From Catenulispora sp. GP43 (GTDB taxonomy: Bacteria > Actinomycetota > Actinomycetes > Streptomycetales > Catenulisporaceae): a DNA stretch of 64,000 bases. Shown here piece after piece: positions 45,234-53,963 of this stretch. The stretch's first letter is position 1. Every line of letters begins with the position of its first letter. The notes beneath the pieces were generated by a model. That model was not told the origin of the DNA, searched no databases, and saw only the letters and a list, made by a program, of their open reading frames with translations. Both the position numbers and the translations under genes were made by a program. The DNA lies in contig NZ_JBGCCT010000001.1 in assembly GCF_041260665.1 (NCBI RefSeq), forward strand, positions 682,001 to 746,000. Direction: 5' to 3'.

Positions 45234-46385
45234 TCAGACGGCCCGTGCCAGGTCGCGTTCCTCGACACAGACGGGGAGCTTCAGGGTGAAGGTGGAGCCG
45301 TTCCCCTCGGAGGACCACACCGTCACCTCCCCGCCGTGCGTGGCCGCGATGTGCTTGACGATCGACAGGCCCAGGCCCGTGCCGCCGGTGGCGCGCGAGC
45401 GCGCCGGGTCGACGCGGTAGAACCGCTCGAAGATGCGCTCCAGGTCCCGTTCGGGTATCCCGATGCCCTGGTCGGTGACGGAGACCTCGACCAGGTCGCC
45501 GACGTGCTTGACGGTCACCGCCACCCGGGTGTCGTCCGGGGAGTAGTTGACCGCGTTCTCCACCAGGTTGCCCAGGGCCGCGGACAGCTGGGTCCGGTCC
45601 CCGCGCACCGCGACGTCGTCCTCGGCGTCGGCGACCAGCTCGATCCGGCGCGCCGCGGCGGTCTCGTAGCTGCGGTCCAGCGCGTCGGCCACCACCTCGG
45701 CGATGTGCACCTTCTCCGCCGAGGCGGCCAGCGGGGCGTCGATCTGCACCCGGGACAGGTCGATCAGGTCCTGGATCAGCGAGGTCAGCCGGTGCGACTC
45801 CTGCTGCATGCGCGCGGCGAAGCGGCGGACCGCGTCGGGGTCGTCGGAGGCCGACTGCACGGCCTCGGCCAGCAGCGACAGCGCCCCGACCGGGGTCTTG
45901 AGCTCGTGCGAGACGTTGGCCACGAAGTCCCGGCGCACCTCGTCCACGCGCCGGGCCTCGGTGCGGTCCTCGACCAGCACCAGCACCAGGGTGGCGCCCA
46001 GCGGGGCGATGCGGACGGTGGAATGCAGCACCGCGGTCGCGCCGTGCGGCAGGTCCATCTCGACCTGGCGTATCTCGCCGTCCCGGCGCACGTGCCGGGC
46101 CAGCTCCAGCAGCTCCGGCGAGGTCAGGCTCCGGGACTTGACCAGTCCCATGGCGTAGGCGGCCGGCGAGGCCTTCACGACGGCGTCGCTGGCGTCCAGC
46201 ACCACGGCCGAGCTGCGCAGGACCTGCAGGACGCCGGCCACGCCCGGGGGCACCGGGTCGTCGCCGGGCGGTTCGGGTGGACCCACTCGCTCCCTTTCAC
46301 TGAACCGGAAGGCCAAAGCCCCGCTGACGCCGGTACCCAGGCCGATCAGCGCGGCCAGCCCGGCGGTCGCGGCGTTGACGTTCAC
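45234..46385 (-). CDS. phoR: Sensor histidine kinase PhoR (SenX3-type)
   Basis: 383 residues from GTG 46385. One N-terminal helix (~5-25), a PAS-like region (~55-145), H box DFVANVSHELKTPVGAL, N box LVENAVNYSPDD, and the ATP-binding DQGIGIP and GGTGLGLSIVKHIAATHGG. SenX3/PhoR kinases sense phosphate status through the Pst transporter and PhoU. The start lies 7 nt after a TACTGT -10 box and lacks a ribosome site, so the mRNA is likely leaderless; PHO-like repeats are ~75-105 bp upstream. Confidence 0.94.
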   Translation of the reverse strand: MNVNAATAGLAALIGLGTGVSGALAFRFSERERVGPPEPPGDDPVPPGVAGVLQVLRSSAVVLDASDAVVKASPAAYAMGLVKSRSLTSPELLELARHVRRDGEIRQVEMDLPHGATAVLHSTVRIAPLGATLVLVLVEDRTEARRVDEVRRDFVANVSHELKTPVGALSLLAEAVQSASDDPDAVRRFAARMQQESHRLTSLIQDLIDLSRVQIDAPLAASAEKVHIAEVVADALDRSYETAAARRIELVADAEDDVAVRGDRTQLSAALGNLVENAVNYSPDDTRVAVTVKHVGDLVEVSVTDQGIGIPERDLERIFERFYRVDPARSRATGGTGLGLSIVKHIAATHGGEVTVWSSEGNGSTFTLKLPVCVEERDLARAV

Positions 46386-46392
46386 ACAGCCA

Positions 46393-46398
46393 ACAGTA
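46393..46398 (-). promoter_or_regulatory. -10 box TACTGT for leaderless phoR-phoP mRNA
   Basis: On the minus strand TACTGT is followed by 7 nt and GTG 46385. No strong -35, as expected for an activator-dependent promoter. Confidence 0.55.
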
Positions 46399-46458
46399 AG
46401 GGCGCTTCGCACCGCGAACACTCCCACGGATCATTCCGCCGTACCGACGTGGCCAAGA

Positions 46459-46491
46459 GTTCACTTTCCCGACCCTGTCGATTCACCGGCG
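46459..46491. promoter_or_regulatory. PHO-box-like repeats between phoR and phoU
   Basis: GTTCACTTTCC (46459-46469) and ATTCACCGGCG (46481-46491) start exactly 22 bp apart, two 11-bp units, with a poor middle unit. Streptomyces PhoP binds 11-bp direct repeats of the GTTCACC type at the same phoR-phoU position. A further GTTCACAC overlaps the phoR start on the plus strand (from 46380). Confidence 0.72.
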
Positions 46492-46595
46492 GCATTGTCC
46501 CGGGACGCCTGGAAAGGGGAGAGTGGACGGCGTCCGCACAGCAGACGAGAGCACACGCGATCACGCGATCACGCGACGACAGGAGCGGTAACCCC

Positions 46596-47252
46596 ATGCG
46601 CGACGCCTTCCACGAGGAGCTCGACTCGATCAGCGACACCCTGGTCGAGATGACGCGGCTGGTCGGCTCGGCCATGACCCGCGCCACCACCGCGCTCCTG
46701 GACGCCGACCTGACCCTGGCGGAGTCGGTCATCGACGCCGACGACAAGGTCGACGACCTCCAGCACGCGCTGGACGACAGCAGCTTCGACCTGCTCGCCC
46801 GGCAGCAGCCGGTGGCCGGCGACCTGCGCACCATCATCACCAGCCTGCGCATGAGCGCCGACCTGGAGCGCATGGGCGACCTGGCCCGGCACGTGGCCAA
46901 GGTGGCCCGCCGCCGCTACCCGCAGTCGGCCATCCCGCCGGAGATCCGCGGCACCATCGTGGAGATGGGCGACATCGCCGCCGAGCTGGTCGCCAAGGTC
47001 GGCTCGATCATCGCCGCCCGCGACGTCGAGGCCGCCCTGGCCCTGGAGTCCGAGGACGACGAGATGGACCGCCTGCACCGCAGCCTGTTCAAGTCGCTGA
47101 TGGACGACAAGTGGAAGCACGGCATCGAGACCGCGGTGGACGTCACCCTGTGCGGGCGCTACTACGAGCGGTACGCCGACCACGCCGTTTCGGTGGCCAA
47201 GCGCCTGGTGTTCCTGGTGACCGGCGAGCACCCGACGCCGGCGGCGAGCTGA
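46596..47252 (+). CDS. phoU: Phosphate signalling protein PhoU
   Basis: 218 residues, two PhoU helical repeats (MRDAFHEELDSISDTLVEMTRLVGSAMTRATTALLDADLTLAESVIDADDKVDDL ... and a second repeat from ~115). Metal-binding-type motifs DLARHVAK and RYYERYADHAVSVAKR are present. PhoU links Pst transport to PhoR and dampens the response. ATG start with AGGAGCGG. Divergent from phoRP, as in Streptomyces; no pst genes are in the window. Confidence 0.95.
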   Translation: MRDAFHEELDSISDTLVEMTRLVGSAMTRATTALLDADLTLAESVIDADDKVDDLQHALDDSSFDLLARQQPVAGDLRTIITSLRMSADLERMGDLARHVAKVARRRYPQSAIPPEIRGTIVEMGDIAAELVAKVGSIIAARDVEAALALESEDDEMDRLHRSLFKSLMDDKWKHGIETAVDVTLCGRYYERYADHAVSVAKRLVFLVTGEHPTPAAS

Positions 47253-47287
47253 GCCACGCCGGTCCGCACACGGACGACACAGCTCAG

Positions 47288-47335
47288 CGGCTCCGGCCGG
47301 CTGCCCTTCCCGGGGAGCCGGCCGGAGCCGTTTTT
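47288..47335 (+). terminator. Intrinsic terminator after phoU
   Basis: Perfect 15-bp GC-rich stem (47288-47302 and 47316-47330), 13-nt loop, followed by TTTTT (47331-47335). The most classical terminator in the window. Confidence 0.95.
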
Positions 47336-47391
47336 GCAGCTGGTCCGTCGTTCAACCGGTCGGCCGGTCGGCCGGCTGGCTGACCAGCCGC

Positions 47392-48669
47392 TCAGCTCAG
47401 AGTGACGAGCTTCTGCACGTCCGCGATCACCGTCGCCACCCCCGGCGCGTCGATGATCGCCCGCGCCTGCTGCGGCGTCAGGCCCGGACCCTGCGGGGCG
47501 GTCTCGCTGCCCGGCGCACCGGTCGCGACGTACGCACCGGTCGCGGCACCCGCGCCGGACTTTCCAAAGACCTGAAGGACCACCGACGAGTCGGTGGACG
47601 CTCCGGCCCATCCCACGTAGATGCCGAGCCGGGCGCGGCCGTCCGGGCCCATCTTGCTGAAGTGCGGGCCGCCGTGGGCGGTGAAGCACACCGAGTCGGC
47701 CGGGCAGGAGATCTGCCCCTGCGACCCCTTCGGCCCGGTGGTGTTGAACCACTGGAACGCGTCCACCCCCTCAGGACCGACGAGTTCGAGCTCGCCGGGC
47801 GCCCCCGGACTGAGCTTCAGCCGGAATCCCGGCGGCAGCACGGTCTTGGCCTCGGCGTCGATCTTCGCCTCGATCGTGTACCGCTCCCGGACCGCGGCGG
47901 CCGAGGCCCGGGCCGACGGGTCCAGAAGCTGCCGGACCTTCGCGAATCCCGGCGCCTCCACCATCTTCTTGAAGGCCGTCGCGTCGATGGGCGAGGCGTC
48001 GATGGGCGTGGGCGTCCGGAACCCGAAGACCACGAAGCGGACCGGCGGCGCCGCGGTGTCGGTGGGCGTGAACTCGTAACAGACCGGGCCCTCAGAGTTC
48101 GACGTGGACGGCGCCGTCATCCGGATCGAACCACCGGTCACGGCGACCGGTTTCGCCGAGGCCTTGGCGAACCCGCCGGCGGTTTCGCCGCCGTCGTTGT
48201 CGATGCCCAAGATGTACTCGACTCCGCCCGACTTCAGCACGAAAGCGGGCGAGAAGACGCCGGTCGCCATCGTCGTCGAATCATTGCCCGCCAGCGGATC
48301 GCGGCGCACCGTCATCCCGGCGGGCAGCAGCGGGCCGAGCAATCCCGGCAGCTGCTCGACGATCTCCCGCTCCCGGTCCGCGTAGGTGGGGCCGGAGTCC
48401 TCATACGCCTGCGGCGAGATAGACCCCGTGTCCGGGCCGAGCGACCAGTCGCCCGATCCCGCCCCTGTCCCGCTCACCGTCGCCGCCCCGGCGACCACCG
48501 CCAGCACGCTCAGCGTCGCCCCGGCCACGGCGAACCCGCGCCGCCTGGTCACGGCCATCCCCTGCGAGATCGCGCCGTCGGCCAGATCCGCGCGGTGGGT
48601 CGGCTCCGGCCCCTCGAAAAGCCGGCCGATCACGTCATGGACCATCAGGTCCGAGTTCTCTGCATCCAT
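47392..48669 (-). CDS. Single-pass membrane protein, sigma-factor linked
   Basis: 425 residues. Short cytoplasmic N-terminus (~1-44), one helix (~45-65, GFAVAGATLSVLAVVAGAATV) and a large extracytoplasmic part with two duplicated halves: GVFSPAFVLKSGGVEYILGIDNDGG ... GPVCYEFTP and later VLPPGFRLKLSPGAPGELELVG ... ISCPADSVCFTAHGG. It lies 7 bp after a SigE-family sigma gene and starts after AGGTGAGG, so the pair is co-expressed. An anti-sigma role is possible but the N-terminus lacks a clear zinc anti-sigma motif (no HxxxCxxC). Confidence 0.78.
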   Translation of the reverse strand: MDAENSDLMVHDVIGRLFEGPEPTHRADLADGAISQGMAVTRRRGFAVAGATLSVLAVVAGAATVSGTGAGSGDWSLGPDTGSISPQAYEDSGPTYADREREIVEQLPGLLGPLLPAGMTVRRDPLAGNDSTTMATGVFSPAFVLKSGGVEYILGIDNDGGETAGGFAKASAKPVAVTGGSIRMTAPSTSNSEGPVCYEFTPTDTAAPPVRFVVFGFRTPTPIDASPIDATAFKKMVEAPGFAKVRQLLDPSARASAAAVRERYTIEAKIDAEAKTVLPPGFRLKLSPGAPGELELVGPEGVDAFQWFNTTGPKGSQGQISCPADSVCFTAHGGPHFSKMGPDGRARLGIYVGWAGASTDSSVVLQVFGKSGAGAATGAYVATGAPGSETAPQGPGLTPQQARAIIDAPGVATVIADVQKLVTLS

Positions 48670-48676
48670 TGCTGCC

Positions 48677-49210
48677 TCACCTGGTTTCTACGGAGTCGGG
48701 AAGCAGGGCCGCGAAGTCGCCCAGCCGGTCCCGCAGCTGCCCAAGCCCGCGCGCGGACATGCTCTTGACCGTGCCGGTGCTGATCCCGAGCGCGGCCGCC
48801 GTCTGCTCGACGCTCTGGTCCTCCCAGTAGCGCAGGGCCACGACGGCACGCGTGCGCGGGGCCAACTCGGCCAGCGCGGCCAGGATCGTCAGCCGCACCG
48901 CGGCGTCGTCCTGCACGGCCGGCCGGTCGACCATCGCCTCCAGCGACGCCGCCTCCCGCTGCCACTTGCGGCTGTCGAGGAAGCAGCGGTAGACGACGCG
49001 CCGCGCGTAGGCGTCCGGCAGGTCCATCACCCGCACCCGGTGCCACGCCCGGAAGATCCGCTGGTAGGCGGTCTGGACGAGGTCCTCGGCGAGGTGCCAG
49101 TCGCCGCACAGCACGTAGGCCGAGCGCCTCAGGTGGCCCTGGCTTCCCGTGACGAAGGCCCGGAACTCCTCGTGGTGCTCCGGGCTGGTGCCTTTCCTGA
49201 GAGATCTCAC
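48677..49210 (-). CDS. SigE-family ECF RNA polymerase sigma factor
   Basis: 177 residues. Region 2: FRAFVTGSQGHLRRSAYVLCGDWHLAEDLVQTAYQRIFRAWHRV; then the family PDAYARRVVYRCFLDSRKWQRE; region 4: LAELAPRTRAVVALRYWEDQSVEQTAAALGISTGTVKSMSARGLGQL. These actinobacterial factors usually sit next to a membrane protein gene, as here. GTG start without a clear ribosome site. Its target promoters are unknown; no duplicated -35 AAC-type motif was obvious upstream. Confidence 0.93.
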   Translation of the reverse strand: MRSLRKGTSPEHHEEFRAFVTGSQGHLRRSAYVLCGDWHLAEDLVQTAYQRIFRAWHRVRVMDLPDAYARRVVYRCFLDSRKWQREAASLEAMVDRPAVQDDAAVRLTILAALAELAPRTRAVVALRYWEDQSVEQTAAALGISTGTVKSMSARGLGQLRDRLGDFAALLPDSVETR

Positions 49211-49243
49211 GCAGATACAACCGGGGTAGGCAGGCTCAGGGTT

Positions 49244-51175
49244 CTAGCCCTTCTCCAAAGAAAGATGGCGCAAGTACTGGTCGAGCTCGGCCGGGTTCCC
49301 GTCGGTCCGCTCCCGCGCCGCCGGCCGGGTCCGCGTCAGCCGATCCCCCGCCGCCTGCGACAGCCACACGGCCTCGCCGCGGGTCAGCCCGGGCAGCGTC
49401 TTCTCGACGTCCTGCACGGTCCGGGCCGGCAGGTTCCCGCGCAGGGACCACGAAGCCGTCCCGCCCTCCGACACCTCGAGCTCCGACACCTCAAGCTCTG
49501 CCTCCGCCGCGATCAGCACCGACAGCACCGCCGACACGGTGTCGGCCGGCGCGTCCAGCACGAAGGCGTGGCAGGGCTCGTAGACCTCGGTCCCGGCGGC
49601 GGCCAGCGCGCGCATCAGCACGAACGGCGCGAGCCTGCGGTAGTCGCCCGCGACACTGGTCACCGAGCAGAAACCGCTGTGCACCATCGTCACCACCACG
49701 TCGGTCACCTCCCAGCCGTCGAGCCCCTGCTCCAGCGCCCGCAGGACAGTCTCCTCGGTGGCGCGGTGGAACACCGGCGGCAGCGCACCGAGCTCGGTCT
49801 CGTAGCGGAACACCCGGCCGCTGCCCGCCGCGCCCGGCGAGACGCGGAAACCGAGGGTCGCGCGGAAGCGGGTGCTCGGGTCGTGGTTCATGTCCTCGCG
49901 GTATTCGCCGACACCGCTGGGCCGCTCGGTGTAGACGGTCCGGCTCGGTTCGAAGAGCGCTTCGACGCCGTACTCCTCGGCCAGGGTCGCCGCGACGACC
50001 TCCTTCTGGACCTCCCCGTACAGCAGGACCGAACTCTCGCCGCCGGGGAGCGCGCGGGTGCTGATCAGCGGGTCCTGATCGGCCATCTCGACGAGGGCCG
50101 CGTGCAGCCGGGTGCGGTCGCCGTTCGCCGCGTGCACCACGGTTTCCAGGCTCGGCGTGGCGAAGTCCGCGGCCGCATCCGCTTCTGTCTCCCCGGATCC
50201 GAACCGGTCGCCGACCCTGATCCCGGGCAGTCCCCTGACCTTCGCGATGTCGCCGGGCCGGGCCTCCCCCGCGCCCCCGCCCGGCAGGCCGACGACCTCC
50301 AGACCGGTGATCGTCCCGAACTCGGTCCGGTCACGGATGCGCAGCATGCCGTTGCGGAGGCGGACGTAGGCGGTCTTGTCGCCGGCGCGTCCGCGCTCGA
50401 TGGCGAACACGGTCCCGCGGGTCTGGCCGTCCGGATCCCCTCCGGCGCGTGGCAGCAGATCGCGCACGCCGTCGACCAGGTCCGCGACGCCGACGCCGGT
50501 GATGGCCGAGCCGAAGTAGACCGGATAGATCTTCGCCGATGCCGTCTGCCGGGCCAGGGCCGCGCGCAGCTCGGCATCGCCGGGGAGCCGGTCCTCGACC
50601 AGCGCGGCCAGCACGGCGTCGTCGTATTCGGCCAACCGCTCGGCATCGGACGCGCCCACGGCCGCGGGCCACACCCGGGCCGCCTTCGTCCCGATCCCCT
50701 CGACCCCGGTCACGGCGACCGCACCGGGCGTCAGCAGCCGCCGCACCTCGGCGAGCAGCTCCTCCGACCGCGCCCCGACCCGGTCGATCTTGTTCACGAA
50801 CAACAGCGTCGGCACGCGCAGCCGTCGCAACGTCTTCATCAACCGCCGGGTGTGCGCCTGCACCCCCTCGACGGCCGACAGCACCAGCACGGCACCGTCC
50901 AGCACCCCCAGAGCGCGCTCGACCTCGGCGACGAAGTCGGAGTGCCCGGGGGTGTCGATGAGATTGACCCGCAGGTCGCCGACCCCGAAGGCGGCGACGG
51001 CGGACTTGATGGTGATCCCGCGACGGCGCTCGATCTCGCCGCGGTCGGTCTGCGTGGTCCCGGCGTCCACACTCCCGAGCCGGCCGATGGCCCCGGTCTC
51101 GAAGAGCAGACGCTCGGTCAGGCTGGTCTTACCCGCGTCGACATGCGCGAGGATCCCGATGTTCACAGTGGGCAC
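49244..51175 (-). CDS. TetM/OtrA-like ribosome-protection GTPase
   Basis: 643 residues from GTG 51175 (Tet(M) proteins are ~640). EF-G-like: G1 AHVDAGKT, switch RRRGITIKSA, G3 DTPGHSDF, G4 NKIDR and G5 FGSAI. Domain II and III follow (RDRTEFGTITGLEV), then an IV/V region with MVHSGFCSVTSVAGDYRRLAPFVLMRAL, EPCHAFVLDAPAD and GNLPARTVQDVEKTLPGLTRGEAVWLS, which match tetracycline-protection proteins better than EF-G. Such proteins remove tetracycline from the ribosome. Actinobacteria have several chromosomal paralogs, some without resistance, so the phenotype is not certain. It may be co-transcribed with the sigma gene 33 bp downstream. Confidence 0.88.
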   Translation of the reverse strand: MPTVNIGILAHVDAGKTSLTERLLFETGAIGRLGSVDAGTTQTDRGEIERRRGITIKSAVAAFGVGDLRVNLIDTPGHSDFVAEVERALGVLDGAVLVLSAVEGVQAHTRRLMKTLRRLRVPTLLFVNKIDRVGARSEELLAEVRRLLTPGAVAVTGVEGIGTKAARVWPAAVGASDAERLAEYDDAVLAALVEDRLPGDAELRAALARQTASAKIYPVYFGSAITGVGVADLVDGVRDLLPRAGGDPDGQTRGTVFAIERGRAGDKTAYVRLRNGMLRIRDRTEFGTITGLEVVGLPGGGAGEARPGDIAKVRGLPGIRVGDRFGSGETEADAAADFATPSLETVVHAANGDRTRLHAALVEMADQDPLISTRALPGGESSVLLYGEVQKEVVAATLAEEYGVEALFEPSRTVYTERPSGVGEYREDMNHDPSTRFRATLGFRVSPGAAGSGRVFRYETELGALPPVFHRATEETVLRALEQGLDGWEVTDVVVTMVHSGFCSVTSVAGDYRRLAPFVLMRALAAAGTEVYEPCHAFVLDAPADTVSAVLSVLIAAEAELEVSELEVSEGGTASWSLRGNLPARTVQDVEKTLPGLTRGEAVWLSQAAGDRLTRTRPAARERTDGNPAELDQYLRHLSLEKG

Positions 51176-51265
51176 GGTTGGTTGCGTCCTCGAAAGCTCG
51201 ATCCATGGGGGAAACGAAGAATTCGAAGCGACGCCGCATGCCCGTGGCCTTTCCGTAAAACGACA

Positions 51266-51295
51266 GTGCCGTCGTGCAGGCTCGCACGACGGCAC
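51266..51295 (-). terminator. Terminator after gpmA
   Basis: Perfect 12-bp stem (51266-51277 and 51284-51295), 6-nt loop. On the minus strand it is followed shortly by TTTT (51260-51257). It separates the mshA-ybjN-gpmA operon from the GTPase gene. Confidence 0.85.
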
Positions 51296-51320
51296 CAGTG
51301 GGGCAAATGATTTTCCCGGG

Positions 51321-52076
51321 CTACTTCTTACCCTGGTTCTTGACCGCCTCGATGGAAGCCGCCGCGGCCGCCGGGTCCAGGTACTCCCCGCCGGTCTTCG
51401 TCGGCCGCAGGTCGCCGTCCAGCGTGTACACCAGCGGGATCCCGGTGGGGATGTTCAGCCCGGCGATGTCCTCGTCGGAGATGCCGTCCAGGTGCTTCAC
51501 CAGCGCGCGCAGCGAGTTGCCGTGCGCGGCCACCAGCACCGTGTTGCCGGAGCGCAGGTCCGGGACGATCGCGTCGTACCAGTACGGCAGCATGCGCTCG
51601 ACGACGTCCTTCAGGCACTCCGTCTGCGGGCGCAGCTCCGTGGGCAGGCCGGCGTAGCGCGGGTCGTCGAACTGCGAGTACTGGTCGTCCACGGCCAGCG
51701 GCGGCGGCGGGACGTCGTAGGAGCGGCGCCACAGCATGAACTGCTCCTCGCCGAACTCCGCCAGGGTCGCGGCCTTGTCCTTGCCCTGTAGCGCGCCGTA
51801 GTGCCGCTCGTTCAGGCGCCAGCTGCGGCGGACCGGGATCCAGTGCCGGTCGGCGGCCTCCAGCGACAGGTTCGCGGTGCGGATCGCGCGCCGGAGCACC
51901 GAGGTGTGGACCATGTCCGGCAACAGGTCGTGCTCGCGCAGCAGTTCGCCGCCGCGCACGGCCTCGGCCTCGCCCTTGGCGTTGAGGTTGACGTCCACCC
52001 AACCGGTGAACAGGTTCTTGGCGTTCCACTCGCTCTCGCCGTGGCGGAGCAGGATGAGGCGGTATTCGGCGGTCAT
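51321..52076 (-). CDS. gpmA: 2,3-bisphosphoglycerate-dependent phosphoglycerate mutase
   Basis: 251 residues. [25 protein letters not shown] (phospho-His), [11 protein letters not shown] and [17 protein letters not shown] (second His) are all standard. Interconverts 3- and 2-phosphoglycerate in glycolysis. It is last in the mshA-ybjN-gpmA series, 9 bp after the YbjN gene. In Mycobacterium tuberculosis the same order leads into senX3-regX3; here that pair is ~5 kb further on. Confidence 0.97.
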   Translation of the reverse strand: MTAEYRLILLRHGESEWNAKNLFTGWVDVNLNAKGEAEAVRGGELLREHDLLPDMVHTSVLRRAIRTANLSLEAADRHWIPVRRSWRLNERHYGALQGKDKAATLAEFGEEQFMLWRRSYDVPPPPLAVDDQYSQFDDPRYAGLPTELRPQTECLKDVVERMLPYWYDAIVPDLRSGNTVLVAAHGNSLRALVKHLDGISDEDIAGLNIPTGIPLVYTLDGDLRPTKTGGEYLDPAAAAASIEAVKNQGKK

Positions 52077-52085
52077 GGCGCCAGC

Positions 52086-52634
52086 CTACTTCGGGGGTTC
52101 GGTACCACTCTCGTCCTGGGTGTCCGGTGTCCGCTCGATGAGATGGCGGAAGGCCGCGAGGTTCGCCAGTGACTCCCCGCGCGAGGTCCGCCACTCCCAC
52201 TCGCGCCGGATCGCCGAGGCGAAGCCCAGCTCCAGCAGCTGGTCGAAGGAGGAGTCGGAGGCCGCGACCGCCTCGCCGAGGAGCTGATCCACGGTCCCGG
52301 CGGTGATCAGGCCCAGCGGCAGCCGGCCCACCAGGTAGACGTCGCCGAGCCGGTCCAGCGCGAAGGCCAGCGAGCCGAGCCGGGTGTTGCGCTCCAGCAG
52401 CCAGCGGTAGACGCCCTCGTGGTTCTCGTCGGGGCGGCGGGCCACGAAGGCGTTGAGCGACAGCGTGTGGTCCCCGACCACCAGCGAGCACGTGGTCCAC
52501 AGCTTGTGCTCGCCCGGAAGCTTCACGACGAACGTGTTCTCCGCGGGCTGCTCGTACTCCACTCCCGCCTCGCCGACGGCCTCCAGCACCGCCGAGCGCG
52601 CGGCGGCCTTCAAGGTCTCTCGATCACCAGCCAT
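52086..52634 (-). CDS. YbjN-domain protein
   Basis: 182 residues. Two-layer YbjN/T3SS-chaperone-like fold: VEYEQPAENTFVVKLPGEHKLWTTCSLVVGDHTLSLNAFVARRPDENHEGVYRWLLERN, then DVYLVGRLPLGLITAGTVDQLLGEAV. Function in actinobacteria unknown; always found between mshA and gpmA in relatives, including mycobacteria (Rv0487). ATG start. It probably shares the mshA promoter. Confidence 0.92.
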   Translation of the reverse strand: MAGDRETLKAAARSAVLEAVGEAGVEYEQPAENTFVVKLPGEHKLWTTCSLVVGDHTLSLNAFVARRPDENHEGVYRWLLERNTRLGSLAFALDRLGDVYLVGRLPLGLITAGTVDQLLGEAVAASDSSFDQLLELGFASAIRREWEWRTSRGESLANLAAFRHLIERTPDTQDESGTEPPK

Positions 52635-52679
52635 GGGACCGACCTTATTGCCGCCCCGCCGGCTCCCGCATCGCCGCCC

Positions 52680-53963
52680 CTACTGGCCGGCGCACAACTC
52701 GCGGTACCGGAGCGCGCGCAGATCCTCGATCGAACGGCTGTAGACGTCGGCGGTCGCCGCGGCCGTGGCGGACCAGCCGAAGCGGGCCGCGTGCTCGACG
52801 GCGTTCTCGCCGTAGTCGGCCAGCAGGTGCGGCGCGTCGAGCAGCCGCGCGGCCGCGGTGGCGTAGTCCCCGGGGTCGTGGCCGGTGACCAGAACACCGG
52901 AGCGGCCGTCGGCCACGGCCGTGGCCAGCCCGCCGACCCGCGCGGCCACCACCGGCGTGCCGCAGGCCTGCGCCTCGATGGCGACCAGCCCGAAGGACTC
53001 GCTGTAGGAGGGCACGACCGCGACGTCCGCCGCCCGGTACCAGTCCGCCAGCCGGGTCTGGTCCACCGGCTTCACGAACCGGACCACGTCGGCGATCCCC
53101 AGCCGGCGCGCCAGCCGGTGCAGGTGCGTGGGCTCGGCCAGCCCGGACCCGCTGGGCCCGCCGACCACGGCGACGACCAGCTTCTCGCGCCGCTCCGGCG
53201 CCCGGGCGATCAGCTCGGCGGCGGCCCGCAGCAGCACGTCCGGCGCCTTCAGCGGCTGGATCCGGCCGACGAACAACAGCACGGCGGCGTCGGCCGGCAG
53301 CCCCACGGACTCCCGCGCCGCCAGCTTGTCCCCCGGACGGAAGCGGTCCAGGTCCACGCCGGGGTTCACGGTCGACACCCTTTCCGGGTCGGCGCCGTAG
53401 AGCCGCACCAGCTCCGCGGCCTCCTGGTCGGTGTTCGCGATCAGCCGGTCGGCGGCGTCCACCACCTGGTCCTCGCCGACCAGCCGGGCCGTCGGCTCGG
53501 GGTCGTCGCCCAGGGCCAGCGCGGCGTTCTTCACCTTGCCCAGGGTGTGCATGGAGTGGATGAGCGGCACGCCCCACCGCTCCTTGGCCAGCCAGCCCAC
53601 CTGGCCGGAGAGCCAGTAGTGGGAGTGGATCAGGTCGTAGTAGCCGGGCTCGTGCATGGCCTCGGTGCGCAGCACACCGGAGGTGAAGGCGCACAGCTGC
53701 CCCGGCAGGTCTTCCTTGGACAGGCCCTCGTACGGACCGGCCGTGACGTGCCGCACCAGCACCCCGGGCGCCAGATCCACGGCCGGCGGCAGCGCCCCGG
53801 TGGTGGCCCGGGTGAAGATCTCCACCTCGATGCCCAGGTCGGCCAGCCGCCGCGACAGCTCGACGATGTAGACGTTCATCCCCCCGGCGTCGCCTGTCCC
53901 CGGTTGGTGCAGCGGGGAAGTATGGACGGAAAGGAGCGCCACACGCCTGGGCAGCGATTCCAC
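52680..53963 (-). CDS. mshA: D-inositol-3-phosphate glycosyltransferase (mycothiol)
   Basis: 427 residues, GT4 family with GT-B fold. [27 protein letters not shown] (donor and acceptor binding), [29 protein letters not shown] and the acidic [25 protein letters not shown]. It transfers GlcNAc to inositol-3-phosphate, the first step of mycothiol. GTG start with GGAGGT 8 nt upstream. Mycothiol genes are restricted to Actinomycetota, which supports the host assignment. Confidence 0.96.
   Translation of the reverse strand: MESLPRRVALLSVHTSPLHQPGTGDAGGMNVYIVELSRRLADLGIEVEIFTRATTGALPPAVDLAPGVLVRHVTAGPYEGLSKEDLPGQLCAFTSGVLRTEAMHEPGYYDLIHSHYWLSGQVGWLAKERWGVPLIHSMHTLGKVKNAALALGDDPEPTARLVGEDQVVDAADRLIANTDQEAAELVRLYGADPERVSTVNPGVDLDRFRPGDKLAARESVGLPADAAVLLFVGRIQPLKAPDVLLRAAAELIARAPERREKLVVAVVGGPSGSGLAEPTHLHRLARRLGIADVVRFVKPVDQTRLADWYRAADVAVVPSYSESFGLVAIEAQACGTPVVAARVGGLATAVADGRSGVLVTGHDPGDYATAAARLLDAPHLLADYGENAVEHAARFGWSATAAATADVYSRSIEDLRALRYRELCAGQ

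Noticed and set aside
47341-47391. CCGGTCGG repeats after the phoU terminator
   Set aside because: Short, imperfect and in GC-rich DNA; likely chance.
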